Positions 25,196-38,595 are shown, numbered from the stretch's first letter. The stretch: DNA of 64,000 nucleotides from Bugula neritina (GCA_964035545.1 OZ037765.1:21460495-21524494), one strand, 5' to 3'. Made by a program: numbers and translations. The notes: generated by a model from the letters alone, not told the origin.

Positions 25196-25320
25196 TATAA
25201 GCAGCTCCGAGTTGGGGGGTAATGGAGTGCAGTAGTTTGAAATCTCCGAGTAATTGAAATCCCCAACTCTAAAATTTTAAAATAATGCACTCAGTCACTC
25301 TCAACTCAGAGCTGCTTATA
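25196..25320. mobile_element. Short hairpin element (MITE-like), 125 bp
   Basis: Terminal inverted arms of 19 bp match with one mismatch: TATAAGCAGCTCCGAGTTG on the left, and the complement of CAACTCAGAGCTGCTTATA on the right. Inside them lies a second inverted pair, GTTGGGG and CCCCAAC. There is no ORF. A clear target duplication is not visible, so the superfamily cannot be assigned. Confidence 0.55.
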
Positions 25321-25924
25321 GTGTAATTAAAATGTAAATGACCTAGCCCGTTACTTGCAGAATATCCTCATTTTAAGAGGTAGACAACTCTATAATATGT
25401 AGCTTATTTCCTAGGGCTCGATTTTTGTGCGCTCAGTTTTTTACCTAATACGTGAGCTAATCAACTAAACTGCAAGTACAGTAGATTATCCTGTTAGTAA
25501 TTAGTGTGCCGATATAATATAACAATATTTTTTACTCATATTGATTTTTTTCCAAATGTTTGTTAGTTTTATAGCTGTATTTTGAGTATATATTTGTCGC
25601 TAGATGATTGTCCCTGTAATATTAGATTATTTATTTATTATTTTTGCAATGTCTTTGTGCTGAAGTAAATCTTACGGATATGAGTTGCCCAGTAATAAAT
25701 AACGCCACAAGTAAAAAGAGCGATCGGCGGTATACTCGTATAGTAAATGTAATAGTCATTGAAATACCATATCCATTCATTCATCATTGACTTTGAGTGA
25801 TTGCATAACGATAATGTAGTCACAGTGTCAAAAATATTTATTCTAACATTTTATTCTTCTTTGATATTAGATTTTAGTTTGATATAATTAAAGCTATATT
25901 TATAATTATAAGTCTTACAAGACC

Positions 25925-26640
25925 AAGTTGAAGTTGCAATAACTATAAGTATAAGTATAACATTAACTCTATAACTATAAGTATAAGTGAATATGAATAT
26001 CAATATGAATATCATTATCATTATGAATTATGAATATGATCATCAATATGAAAATGAATATAAAATTCAAATTGTAAAATTAAGTGTAATTTAAATTAAT
26101 ATTAAGTTTAATAACAATATAATTTTATAGTATTAGTAGTATTACTATAACTATTACTATTAGTATTACTACTAGTAATTCAATGCTATTGTAATTATTA
26201 TCATTATGTATTATTATTAAAATTAAATTCAATATTGTAATTATTATTATTGCTAAGTAGCAGTACTGCTACTTTTAGTTTTTGACTATCAGTACCACAG
26301 TTGTACAGGTACTTATAGTTATTGTGTGGTGTCAGTATCAGTATGGGTATCACTAGACCTAGTACTATAAATATTTTGATTTTCATTTAAAATCTCAAAG
26401 TCAAACTTAAATTGAGTAAATTGCTGACATTCCTATGATCAATGATCATCATCATCATGATCATCATGATGTTAATAAGTATTAGTATGATTAGTTCGAA
26501 TTATCACAGACTCAGAGTAGTATTAATATATTTTAATTTTAAAGTAGCTAAATTTCAATTTAATTAATAAAATCAATAGCGAAATTAAATGTTAGTAATC
26601 ATAATCATGATGCTGAATTATTAAAACCTATCTCTTGATG
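25925..26640. repeat. Low-complexity tract with ACTATAAGTATA and GAATAT arrays
   Basis: The tract is built from short degenerate units: ACTATAAGTATAAG, ATGAATATCAATATG, ATTACTATTAGT and ATCATCATGATCATC. No unit persists for long. Similar tracts occur elsewhere in the window. Confidence 0.75.
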
Positions 26641-28000
26641 TATTGGTTGATAGTTGCCAAAATGCATTTAAAATGAATTGAATAATATTGTGGAACAGGT
26701 GGTGAAGGGTTAAAACAATACACTAGTTTTATGAAAAGTTATCTTTTTCTTATTCATTAATTAATTTAATTTTAGTAATCTTCTTATTGGGATTTCAACC
26801 GTCTTAAAAGACACGTTTCACTTCATTAAACTGTAAACTGCAATTAACAAAACAGGTTGTTTCTGAAATATTGTGTTGTCATAATACATGTTGACCTATT
26901 TCTTTGCTGAGAAGTAATGAAGTAAAGTTTAAACATATAGAACAAATGCTGATGGAAAGTGATAGAAAGTTTATTGTTCACATTTATAATATTACATGGA
27001 AGCTATCAATCATATAGTGGTTCACAGCTGTATGATGATACATAAATATGTGCTAAACAATCCATTACTGTGCAAAAAGTTCTTTCTTAGATGTTTAAAT
27101 TTTGGTTTGTTTTGAATCAAGATGTTTATTTTATATTCAATGATAGATCTTTTTTCATCTTTTGCAATTGCATGTTAGAACTCAGTTTTTGCCTGCTATA
27201 GTGGACTGTAAAAATAAAGCGTAATGATGGCAATGGCTAAGTGGCACTGTTGAAAGTAATTTGAACCAAACAGAACAAATCTGGGACATCTGAAAATATA
27301 ACTATAATTGTGAAACCTGAATAGTTGTCAAGTAATTACTCCGTGTCCATTTAAAGTTAAATTGGTGTTATAGCTAAGTCAATTACTTCCACTTGTAAGT
27401 GTTTTTTAATAACTTAGAATTAAGTAAAGTAACTGCATTAAGATTTATTTTTCTTGATATTTTCACTGAAATATCTGATATTTTACTCACTAGTCACAAA
27501 ATTATTTGTTTATTGGAATGAGGATATTGCAGCTTGTTGAGTTTAAGTTATAATGTATTTCATCTACGTCTTCAAAATTAACTAATTTGTTCTTATGACT
27601 ATTACCAATACACTGAGGCCATAAGTATTGATATATTATAGAAGAATCTAGTTGCCATATGCTCTTGTTATTTGTTACCAAAGTTACCGACTTTGACCAG
27701 TAGTGGCTGGCAGGTTGATATCAATTTGGTAATATTTTCCTTTGCTATTTGTTTTTAGTATTTTATTTTGATAAATTTACTGCACCCAAATCAATTTGAA
27801 TTTGATTTTTCATACTAACATCTTTTCACTAAATTTTATTTGTCAAAATTTTAGCCGTCCACTAATATGTGATATTTTGAGTATTGCCTTTATTTCTATA
27901 TAATTTTTAAACTATTTTTATGGTATGCATAGCTGGTAAACAAATTAAATTTACAATTATTGTGTTTATTTTATTTATTTTAAAGTCTTATTTTAAAAAA

Positions 28001-31000
28001 ATGTCGGAGAACTGGGTCACTGTTTCATCTAAGTCAATAAAGAAACCGTCGCAAGCTCAAAAAAAGCAAAATGGATCAGCAACTGTTAGTAAACCTACTT
28101 ATTCAGATGCACCAAAAGGTATTTCTTCTTGGTTTAGTGACTCAATAATAACGTTCCCTTTTTATTCATTGTAACAGTTTACATGAATAAGTCTTTCCAG
28201 CATTTCTTGTAATTTTTATAATCTCAAAGAGTGCGTGATATTTTAGCTCCAGTGTTTGGTGAAAAGTCGCAGTTTGATGCTCTAACTGTTACCAATAAAA
28301 AATCTCGCCCACCTACTCCTAAGGCAGATGGAGATGTGGCCAAGCCCAAGTCATCTATACCTAGACCATCAAAGAAAGATGGAGCGAAGAAATCTGGAGC
28401 TAAGCATACACTTGAGACTGTAGCCCCAACTGTAAGATTTGTGCCTTTTTATTTCATTATTTGACTTTTACACTGCTTTCATAATTCAATAAAAGACTGT
28501 TGTTGATTTCTTGTAGTTGAGTGGGCAGCAGTTTGAAGAATTGTACCAAAAAATTAGAGAATTATTTCCTGATAACCCCTTAACTTGGCTAAAAGATCTG
28601 ACTGGACACTTAAATCTTAAACTTGATCAGCTCGGTCAAGCTAATCCTGTTTTTTCAGGTCAACCAGAAGGTAACTTAATAATCTGTATCGGTTTTGTGT
28701 CAGTGTCTGGGTGAATGATATACTTTAACTACTAGCCAACTTGGCAACAGGTTTTCAAGTTTATTTACTCTCAAATCGTACCCTTGAAAAATGGGAAAAA
28801 TAGAAATTGCATAAGTAAGTAGTAACAATATAAATCAAAAGTCAGAGAAACACCATGAACATCACAGAACCAAAAAAAAATGACATGAGCTATTATAATT
28901 CTAGTAAAACTTACAATATTGATGCATAGATAAACTTCTTTGCCATCACAATGCCAAAACCGATGGTCTATTCTCACAAAGAGTGTAAATGTTGGAGTCT
29001 AACTGTGTGCTCGTATAATGTTGAAAATGCTCCTCTCTGGCTGTTTGATTATGACACACTGACTTGTGCAGTGCAGTGAATTATAGCACTAGCCCTGCCA
29101 GCTAATAATAGCTTTTGGTGAAAGCTTTAAAGCAAGAAAGCTTTAATGATTGGTGGCATATCAATCACAGCTAAGTTGGTTGACTCTAAGTTCTTATGAA
29201 AGTATTTAGTGTTTTATGGGGATCTCCACTTTATCATTAGTGCATAAATGTTCACTGACAATGAAATCATCATGTACTTGGAGCTTGTCCTCTATTGTAA
29301 TGTATATTATAGTTATTGTTATTGCTCTTGGTAGATTACCCAAGTTGCCTTATCAAACCAGAAGTGAAAAAGGTGCTCAACAAATCTATTAGAGATTGCT
29401 CTTTTGATATGCTGCAAGTCTTTGTTGAACAGTTGATTCAGTCTATTGCAACAGATATGAGCAAAGGTGTGTACTTCTTCACACTAGGCTATTGAGTTTG
29501 TGGCTTCAAAAATATGTAATTGTGTAAAGAATAATAATGTTATTGTTTTGCATTCTACATATTATTTTCAGCCATTTTCATATTTAGCCTGCCTATTAGC
29601 CCTTTGCAGTTGCTAGAATTACCTGTGACTGTAGATTGCTATGTATTATTTACTGCACTGAATGTTTCTATAGTGCCCTATTGTTATCTTTGTTGTGTCT
29701 TTGCTTATAGGCTTCTCTGTGTATGGCTCTCAAATTGTAGCACAGATGTTATTAAAATATAAGCCACAGCTATCAGCATTGCAAACCAAAAAGGTAACAT
29801 GATGATTATATTCACTTTAAAAGCAGTATAGTTTATTAATACTATCAAATGTTTCAGATCAGATTTGGGCACAAGAAAATGCAATTTGAGTTCTATTAGA
29901 ATTATGTTAAAGTGGTTAGTTACTCCAGAATGTGATGTGGCTTCTCATTAGTTTTATATGAGTCTATAGTGTTTAATTCTGTGCTTTTTTATCTCACACA
30001 GTTTCATTACCTGTTTTATCTGCTGTTTATATTGCAGCAAATGTTTGTTCCATTATAACTCAAGGGGTTGTAATACAACTTGTGTTGTTCTAAAACCATT
30101 CATGCAGGTGTAAATAGAGAATTTTGATTACTTTAAATGCAGATTAAAGTATATACTTTTTTTGAAAAATTTAAATTATAAGAATTTATTGATTACTTTC
30201 TATCATTGCGTTTTATTATATTATGGTATTTTAAATTATCTAAGGCAATCAATACAAACTATAAATTAAAGATAATGCAGCATTGACGAGAACTTTTAAT
30301 GAATAATATGAGTCAGTGTTCTATACGACCACTGGGCCACGTCAAGGTTTTTGCGTGAAGTGGATCATGTAAAGCATTCCTATGAAGTTTCTGGCTTATC
30401 ATCTTTTACTAGTCTATAAATGCTCATGAGAAATTGTGAAAACATGATTTGTGGCTTTAGATTCTGTAGTTCTCAACTAGTTGAAACACTTTTATGTTAA
30501 AAGTGTGTAGAGTGTTTGTACATTTTTTACAGTTTCAAGAGCTAGTAATTGCTAACAAAAACTTTCCTGCTAAATGTCAGACTATCATGTGGGTGCTTGG
30601 ACAGGGTGGTGTGCACAACTTGGACGTTGGACTAAAAGGTATCTCCTTTTGCTTCTAAACAAAATTAGGTGTTAATTAACATTTTCAATATAAGAAGTTG
30701 CCTGCCCTTAGTTCTATAAAGTTGTTCCTAGAAAGCTGAACTAAACAGTAGCGCCATCTTTGAACATGCTAGTCACTGAAATGCTATCACAGGAATACTG
30801 TGTAGTTACATTAGTGAACCAATAATCAAGTAGCTGCCTAGAAAGAAAGTAGCTGTCTTTATCATTATCATGGGCTATACGACAGTTTCTGCATGTGTGG
30901 CCCATACATACATACCACACACACCGAGAGAGCTCGAGAGCGCATAAGCCACCAAATTAAAGTGGAGTGATACAGTGTCGCTTTCCTTATAAAAACTTTT

Positions 31001-34000
31001 AGGGTTACTAACTTTGACCTTAAATTTTAGATGTTAGAAATTTGTATAAATAAAAAAAAGCATTTTATTTGCTACAAATTGATGTGTAGTGTGGCTAGTT
31101 GGTAGAAGATATTTAACAAACTATTTTAAAGACAAATGTTTCAGATTTTTTGATTTGTCGTTAGTCTTTCAAATTATTACTTTCTAACAAGTGCATTGGT
31201 TTTAGTATTCCAAATAATGCACTGGGCAACTTGATCACCCAAATTAATTGCAGCTTACTTCACCCTGTCTCACGTATATTCACTGAATTTTAGTGTGGTC
31301 GACTGTAATGCTCCCTGTTATTGATGTCAAGACTCTTGCTCCATACGCTGTCGAATACTTGACAAAACTGCTTAAGAAACACGCTGATGGTGTTGACAAA
31401 GTTGGCAGTGTAATAGATATGCAGCAATATTTTCTGGTTTTCGATGCTACATTCTCTGATAACTTCAGTTTGCACGCCAGTCTACGGAAGGTTATGAGGG
31501 GGCATTATCCTACACTGAAGGTGATTATACTTCCCTCTGTTTTAGATTGCCTTAGTTACTTTGTGTTGTAGCTATCCGTAACAGCATGATCTTAAGTATT
31601 TTCATATTTCAGTATTATAGTTCAGTATTTTTACATAATTTTGACCTAGAAAGATTTTTGGGTTTGTACTGTAGAGGTTGGACCTTAACTGTGTAATCGA
31701 TATTTTCATGTCTTGTTGGGACAACTCCAAATTGATCTAATACATGAAAAAGGGGGGTAATGCTGATAATAAACATCTTATCAAGTTTGCACATGTTGGT
31801 TAAACTGGTTTGCAGCTGCAAATTGAAATCGTTTGAATTATTAACATATTTGCAAATAGGAAAACAATGTTGAAATAGTCTAAATCTGTCTGGTTTTTAG
31901 TTTCGAACTGTTATTTTCATTTAATTGCTCAACCCTTAAAATTACCTAATTTGCTTGGCCAAATGTTAAAATTGACAAGTTTGTTAGTAACTAGTCTGAA
32001 GTTTTTAGAAGGAATCTTTTCTATTTTTAGAAACTTGTGCCGATATTGTGATAAAACCAGAGCTGTCTATGTCAAGCATAAACCTGGCTTCTGCTGGTGT
32101 TTTATTTAACACCAGCAGAATATGTTTAGAGTTAGTAGCTTTAGGTTTGAAACACAAATTACCGCTCTGCTTGCTTGTGGTTCTTTATAGCTTGTTAGCA
32201 ATGGTTTTTATGTCAGCATGTTATATGAATGTTTAGTCAAAGTTTTCTTTTGTTATTACAGAAACTTACAGTTGGAAAGATGTCTGGAAATGCCTATCAA
32301 AAGTCCTTTCCCTCCTTCCTAGCTAGACTGAAATCAACTTCCTCTAAAACTGATGTTCAGAAGGAACTCCTAGAAAATGCTGTGCTTACTTTGGTTTCTG
32401 AACCTCAGTGCTTTCATGTGTGGCAAAAGGTTTACCCAGAATACTTAGTCCAAAGCAGGTATGCTGTATTTCTATGGTATGTGTTTTTATATACGAAGAA
32501 CACTTTTAAGCACCGTTGGAAAAGTTGAAACACGTTTAAGTTTGACAATAGTGAATATTATGATGAAGCTGAGAAATTTGAACTGCCTTTTATGTGGAAC
32601 AATTCTCTCACTTTAATCTGCTCCTACTTTTTCTTTGCTAGTGTTGGTGAAATTTTACTCTGTTGTATTTGGTTTTCTGTGTCCTCCATCTATCCTTCTG
32701 GTTGTTGTGCCTAGTAAATTATTACTTGACCTTCTCTTTATTCTCTCATGTTTCTCCTTTTTACAACTTACATGACATTTTTCTCTTAATTCCACACTTT
32801 TCCCTAAACCAGTTTTCAATTTAATAAGAATTGTCTCTCCACACATTGTTGTTCTACCAAAGATGAGATGTTGCAATTGTAGCTAAAGATTGCTCTCTGA
32901 TTGGAGCCAAAACCATATTTTTAGTGTGGAATTCAATTCATCAACATTCTAGTGTTCAGTAGCTCTTCTAGTGACTGGTTACTTGTAAGATCTGACAAAT
33001 GCACTTTAAACAATATTGCAGGAGGGTTAAATCTTCAAGGGTGACTGCAAAGTGCCATGCCTACTCCTCTTTTAGTTCAGCTTTTTTCTTAAACCTATTT
33101 TTCATCAAATGTAGGTTCTAAAAATAGTTCAGCTTTTTCACTGTCACAGTACAGCTATTTTATAATGCATTCAATAGCTCTGACTGGGCTTTTTAGTGTT
33201 CTTCTCAATCATTTGGCTGACAACTGGCAGGAGAACTGCTCTCGTGGACTTGACTATAAACTGGTTAAAGAAACTGTCGACTCTTTCAAAGAGAAGAACA
33301 GCTCCTACTCAAATAAAACTGTTGGCTTGGAGGCATCCACTAGTGCTTGTCTAGTGAGTTTAATTATTCGCATTGTATCTAGTCAACTACAATATTTTGC
33401 TATAGTATATTTCAGAGTAGATAATAGTAATAATATGTTTGGTGGTTTTAGTGAGTTACAAAAGCTTTGCTTTGATCGAATCCCAATCGTTTTAATGTTT
33501 TATATCATCATATAAATTCATGTTTAGAAGTTTTTATGCTTACAGAGATTTGACGAGGTGCAAATTCCAGCAGCTAGGAGCTCGATGTCGATTTCCCAGA
33601 GCATTTTGATAGTGAGTTTCCTAGCCGTGTTAAGTTTGGTGGCATTTGATATTCACCAGAATGGAGGGTTTAAGGGTGAGTACTGCTTATTCAGATCTTT
33701 ATTTATGAATTTTTGAAGGTTAAGGCCTGACCACACAATGAGTATCACACAAAAGTCGTGTGGATATTTTCGTGAGTTATCCTCTTGTTATTGATCAGCT
33801 ACACGTTCGTTGGACACATAATAAATAGTCCAAGTGAATGGGTATTGCACGAGATAAAAACAGCAGAAGATTTCCAGACACGAAAACATGGTAGGGCTGA
33901 AATAATCACTGTTGCTAAAATTCTATTGACCAATCAAGTGGTGCTTATTGTCAATTGTGATCTTTCATCCATCATCTTCGGTGGGTGCATTCACCGAACA

Positions 34001-36030
34001 CAATTTCGTATGAGCTCACTGAACTTTGATCTTGTCTTTCAGTGTGATTCTCATGAGTGTGTGGCTTAGGGAAGCTTGAATTATATTTCTCTATTAAATT
34101 TTTCTGTTGAATTTCTTTGGATAGTTGTATTCACATTACTCATTTTAAGCAAGACAGTTGTTGTGGACTAATGTGTGTATTATGAATGAATTCCTTGCTT
34201 TAATTGTCTCTGTGGTGGTTTTCTAGGAAGCACATCAAGGAAGCTAATGAATGATGCTGGGATTGATGTGATTATTGCCAATCTCTTTTCACATCTAAGC
34301 TCCACATTTACAGTTATCAAAAAGTTTTTAATCAAGTAAGTTCTTTTTGTGTAAGTTTAATTTTGCCTGCCAAAGGAATGATTCAATTATTGCTGTTTCC
34401 TTGTATTCTGTATACATAATGTTGCAGGATTTGTGTTGTATTGTGTGATTGTAGAAATATTCCAATATGGATTGAAACCACAGTGGTATATGTAGAACCA
34501 GCTCTAGATTTTATATGGAACTATGCAGTTGCAGGAGTGAAATACTTGCTAGCAGTTTCTAAGCCTTTGAGAATGTGGCTTGCAGAAAATGTACCATATT
34601 TTATAGACTGGGTATGCTTATAATACTATATTGTGTTTATATATAGTATTACAAGTGTGTTGAGAAATACTCTAACATTTTTTCTATAGATGAACATGTT
34701 GACTAATTTGCTTTGGTATGGAGGAAATTCTCAATTAGTTTTGCACATGTAAAGTATTTTCTACACTCAACTGCATATGCTTACTCATTATAGTGTTTAT
34801 ACAGGTGTATTTCAGCCTTCTGGCAATAATATTAGAATTAAAATAGTTGCAATATCTGACACAAACAGAAATTGATTTTTGGCTCAAATCCAAGCTCTAA
34901 TGTTCTAATAAAATTGATTTTCGTAGTTTCAAGTGCTGCTAGCTTTGAAAATGATGCTCTAGAGTCTTAGATATTAACCTAGAAAGTATGAATTTGTTGA
35001 AAGTCTATTCACTAGAAGACAAATAAGTTGATATTATTTTTATTAAGCTTGGTTCTTTTCCTGTCTTGTTGGACTGGTAGCAGTACCTTTTATTAGTACA
35101 TTTCTACCAATGACCCATGTGATCACCAACTCTCTGCCATCTGATAATTGTTGAGTTTCCTGTGTTGAGATCCATAGAGATCCTGAATGGTTCAGTGGTT
35201 AGAGCACTTTCTTGGTATTCATTAGGTCACGAGTGCTAGGTCATGGGTGGAAATCCTAGCAGAGTCATTTTGATCTTGAGAAGGGTGGTTTTTTCATAAT
35301 CTTAAAAGCTCTCAAACTATGTTGTCGACATTGTGAAGAGCACAGTAAAATTCCCAGTACTGATAGTCACAGGGGTGAAGAATTTAGGTTATTCAAACTT
35401 ATTAAGTGGTGGCAAGCTAATATAGTGTATATGCCACATTGATAACATATGCTAACAGATATTTTACTAATATCTTCATTAATTCAATTTTAATGTTTTT
35501 AAAGCATTACAATATAACTTTTCACTTGGTTTTTAAAAAAGATTGTAACAGTATTTGTTAGTGAGAAAACTGTTGGTTGAGTTTTTTTGTATTATATTTG
35601 CTTCTTGAAACCATGTAATTTATTCTACATGTCACAAATGTGTTTATATTCAGCCTTTTCTCTTAACATTTAATGATGATGTAACTCGTTATCAGCTTAA
35701 CAAAAATACATTTGCTTTTGCTGTAAAGCATTTCAGAGTTTTGGTGGTGTTTGGAGGGTTGAGTAATGTTTTGTTTGGTTGCCAGCAAATAAGATATTAT
35801 ATTACAACAAAATGCTAGCTATGCTAGTTTATTTTAGTATGTTTTATGTTATAAGAAATTTTCAAACTTTGTTTTTGTATGCTGCAGTGCTTTAAGTAAG
35901 TGTTGTAATTTCTTTTTAGCTGATTATGCATCCAGTTTGGACTATTCTTTATAACTATTTGGTGAACATTTGGTCATTCGTTGAACCCTACCTCCAGACA
36001 GTACAAGAAAAAGTCCAACAAATGTTTTGA
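28001..36030 (+). CDS. TMEM214: Transmembrane protein 214 homologue
   Basis: Thirteen phase-consistent exons encode 626 residues (human 689): 28001-28118, 28232-28431, 28517-28670, 29335-29466, 29711-29793, 30533-30638, 31294-31520, 32262-32458, 33197-33353, 33546-33675, 34227-34335, 34455-34611, 35920-36030. The N-terminus (ENWVTVSSK) is followed by a Lys/Pro/Ser-rich stretch and then family blocks: PLTWLKDLTGHLN, YPSCLIKPEVKKVL, CQTIMWVLGQGG, GLKVWSTVMLPV, KSFPSFLARLKS and VWQKVYPEYLVQS. These align in order with human TMEM214. A membrane segment follows (ILIVSFLAVLSLVAFDI), then amphipathic and hydrophobic C-terminal helices. The human protein resides in the ER and anchors procaspase-4 during ER-stress apoptosis. 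The intron 34612-35919 carries a SINE; the intron 28671-29334 and others hold nothing recognisable. Confidence 0.93.
35175..35300 (+). mobile_element. tRNA-derived SINE, plus-strand copy
   Basis: The sequence shows pol III box A (TGGTTCAGTGGTTAGAGCAC) and, about 35 bp on, a weakened box B (GGTCATGGGTGGAAATCC), followed by AGCAGAGTCATTTTGATC. An aberrant insert between the boxes rules out a normal tRNA. It lies in the last TMEM214 intron in the gene's orientation. The body is not obviously the one shared by the 15.8 and 53.2 kb copies. Confidence 0.6.
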
Positions 36031-36131
36031 TGTGCTACTTTCTCCTCTCATTCATGACAGACAAAATCCCAAATTTCTATGCACTCACCTTGTGTAACTA
36101 TTTTTACTACACGTGTTACATTGTTTAATTC

Positions 36132-36137
36132 AATAAA
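36132..36137 (+). terminator. TMEM214 polyadenylation signal
   Basis: An AATAAA hexamer lies about 100 bp past the TMEM214 stop and before the GPCR gene that follows on the same strand. The 3' UTR would be short. Confidence 0.6.
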
Positions 36138-36371
36138 CTATGATGATGAGAAGCTCAAAATAATATTGTTTATGTTTAATAATAAATCATAATTAATATA
36201 GGAAGAATAACTATATATAACAATGCAAAATAAGTTTCAATTTCTAAGGGCTGCATGATATAAATTATATAGGCTTCCACATTTACACAAATGAAAATTC
36301 AAAGAGAGAGCTAAAACTGGTGTTTATTGGCTGCTTTCATGGTTTATTGATTTCTGTGTTTAAAACCATAT

Positions 36372-37550
36372 TTGTCTTTGCCGCTGTTACATTTTTCTTG
36401 TTCATTAATGCAATCAGATTGTGAAATGGCACCAGGGATTAATATAAGCTACTTCAAAATAGTTCAAGATTCTGGTGAAGTAACGGTGTACTTTTCAATT
36501 TGGAATGATTTAAACATGCCAAGCTCGCCAAGTCCAGTTCTAGCTGCTCTCCTAATTGGAATAGCAGTTTTTCTTGCTGTGGAAAGCATTTACTTTTTAA
36601 TTATATTTATTTATGATAAGAGTTTTCGGACTGCTTCCAACATATTTGTCATTAACTCCACTTTAATCTGGATTCTATTTCTTCCTCTAAGCACTTTCAT
36701 TTTCAAGGCTGCAGCTGCAGGAGAGTGGCTGTCTGGATTATTTGCCTGTAAATACTCTGGCTATTGCGTTCTTTTTCTTTCTCGCATGTCAATGTGGACA
36801 ATGGCTGCCATCGCTGTTGATCGGTATAGAGTTATAACTTCACCTTCAAAACAACAACTGACCAATCTATCATCTGTAGTAGTCATTGCCATCATTTGGA
36901 TTGTTGGGTTGGCAGTCCTATCTCCATACTTCATTTTCTACAAGCTGATCGAAGTCAAAGTAAATGGCAAGCCTTACACAATCTGTACAAGAGACAAGCC
37001 TCCTGGTGCAACAGTTCTCACCCTTTTTGTTGTCTTTGAACAATTTATTGCACCTCTCCTTGTAATTACAGTGAGTTACGTGAGACTTTGGAGATATATA
37101 AAAATGAGTAGAGCCAAACTGCAGAAAAGTATAGCTAGTGGAAAGGTTTCGGTGATTCAAGACAGCCTGTGCCTTGATAAGCAAAAGACCATATACTCCG
37201 AGTCTATGATGATTTTGACACAGCAACGAGAAAAACGAAATCGCCAATATCGGAAGTTGATTAAATCTCTCATTCTAATTGTAACGACATTTGTTGTGAT
37301 GTGGATGCCACTGGCAGCTCTGTTCTCAGCTGTGACTTTTGATATGATTATGGAGTCCTATAGGCTAAGATCATACCAGATGTTGCTAGGTCTTCTTATC
37401 ATGTCTACTAATATTGTTATCACACCGATATTCTATTTGGTTTCTAACAGCCAAATTAGCCTGCTTTGTTGTAAAAGGAAGCCTCAACAGAGAATGGGAC
37501 AATTTAATGCAATTAAATCTATAAATAAAGTTAGTAGCACATTATGCTAG
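36372..37550 (+). CDS. Class A (rhodopsin-like) GPCR, intronless
   Basis: A single-exon ORF of 392 codons with seven hydrophobic segments. TM3 ends with a canonical AVDRYRVI motif. A TM3 cysteine (FACKYSG) and an extracellular-loop-2 cysteine (YTICTRD) can form the usual disulfide. TM6 has MWMPL in place of CWxPL, and TM7 ends NIVITPIFY, a variant of NPxxY. The TM2 region (NIFVINSTLIW) lacks the usual sodium-site aspartate. The third intracellular loop is long and basic. An N-glycosylation site (NIS) precedes TM1. A second methionine (MAPGINIS) 18 residues in is an alternative start. Ligand unknown; a peptide or amine receptor-like protein is possible. It begins about 340 bp after TMEM214. 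Confidence 0.88.
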   Translation: MSLPLLHFSCSLMQSDCEMAPGINISYFKIVQDSGEVTVYFSIWNDLNMPSSPSPVLAALLIGIAVFLAVESIYFLIIFIYDKSFRTASNIFVINSTLIWILFLPLSTFIFKAAAAGEWLSGLFACKYSGYCVLFLSRMSMWTMAAIAVDRYRVITSPSKQQLTNLSSVVVIAIIWIVGLAVLSPYFIFYKLIEVKVNGKPYTICTRDKPPGATVLTLFVVFEQFIAPLLVITVSYVRLWRYIKMSRAKLQKSIASGKVSVIQDSLCLDKQKTIYSESMMILTQQREKRNRQYRKLIKSLILIVTTFVVMWMPLAALFSAVTFDMIMESYRLRSYQMLLGLLIMSTNIVITPIFYLVSNSQISLLCCKRKPQQRMGQFNAIKSINKVSSTLC

Positions 37551-37597
37551 AGATAAGTGTACATCTTTTGAAGACTTTAAAAACTGTAGGCTAAAAC

Positions 37598-37603
37598 AAT
37601 AAA
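37598..37603 (+). terminator. GPCR polyadenylation signal
   Basis: AATAAA lies 48 bp after the stop codon of the plus-strand GPCR. Confidence 0.55.
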
Positions 37604-38065
37604 TTATGCTTTGGACAACTAAAAAGATCATTTTTCCTGTGAAGGTAAGTTCATGGGATTTCGAAAATTTAAAGCTATTTTTTCTAATGATTTTCTGCTA
37701 AGCAATTCATAGACTTAGTTAAGAACTTGTGCTATTAAAGTTTTTTTGCTGTTTCAATTAATTTTTTTACAAACTGTGTGTAAAGGTTTCTAGTTGTTTC
37801 TCTTTTAGTATAAGGGATGCAGATGCAAAAGTTTATTATTCTTTTAGATATTATTGATACTATTGGTTTCTAGCTACAAATAAATCAAAATACATATCCA
37901 AAGTTCTGATTGAAGATCATCTGTGTGATGCCTAGCCAACGAAAACCTAAAGCAACTTGTTACTGTTTCCAAAATTGAAATTGTGTTTTATTTATACATG
38001 TAATCATATTTGGAAAACAGCATTATATTTTTTAAAGAATACCAATGCATGGTGTCCAACTAGAG

Positions 38066-38200
38066 CAGGGGTGTCTAACCTTTTTGAGGTGTGGGCAACT
38101 AGAATGAAACATTCTTAGTAAAATTTAGATTGGGGGGAGGGGGGCACAGTATTAGTGTTTTTCGAATTATTTTATTCAAAATTCCTATAAATCATTACAC
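38066..38200 (+). mobile_element. hAT-like (Charlie-type) element fragment
   Basis: It begins CAGGGGTGTCTAACCTTTTT followed by GAGGTGTGGGC, which closely matches the terminal repeat of many non-autonomous hAT elements (consensus starts CAGGGGTGTCC). No matching right terminal repeat is found within the next few hundred bases, although a GAGAGCCACAT string at about 38330 may belong to it. It is treated as a truncated copy in the spacer between the two GPCR genes. Confidence 0.45.
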
Positions 38201-38518
38201 AATAAAGCCCCCAATTAACTACTGCAGGCTGCATTTTTTGTTGAATGTATATAAATAAGACATCTCTAGGTGTCTTTTCCACTGCAATTCGAATATTCCT
38301 GCAAAATAAGTCTATTTTTTATGCTTTTTGAGAGCCACATAAATGTACGTTAAGTCCCACCTTCGGTCAAAATCAAATGACAAAAATAGGTATTTATTGA
38401 AAATGTTAAGTTATATCAACAAAGTTTGAGTTTCAACTACAATAGGTTCATAACTAGAAAACATTATTGGCATTAGTTTATAACAACTCGAACACGCCCA
38501 CACACGCACACGTGTGTA

Positions 38519-38595
<77 letters not shown>

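Larger units (their letters stand above)
24856..28000. other. Intergenic AT-rich region between divergent genes
   Basis: The TIR gene (minus) and TMEM214 (plus) diverge here, so both promoters should lie within. Visible contents are a short AGT/GAGT repeat at about 24898-24965, a hairpin element at 25196-25320 and a long low-complexity tract at about 25925-26640. From 26.7 to 28.0 kb I see unremarkable AT-rich sequence with no clear core promoter motif. The ORF over 27920-28174 is the first TMEM214 exon extended upstream; the methionine at 28001 is preferred. Confidence 0.55.

Noticed and set aside
32655-32876. 73-codon minus-strand ORF in a TMEM214 intron
   Set aside because: Low-complexity basic peptide without family similarity, in a T-rich intron.
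36918-37247. Antisense ORF inside the plus-strand GPCR
   Set aside because: The sense frame has clear GPCR motifs; the antisense frame has none.
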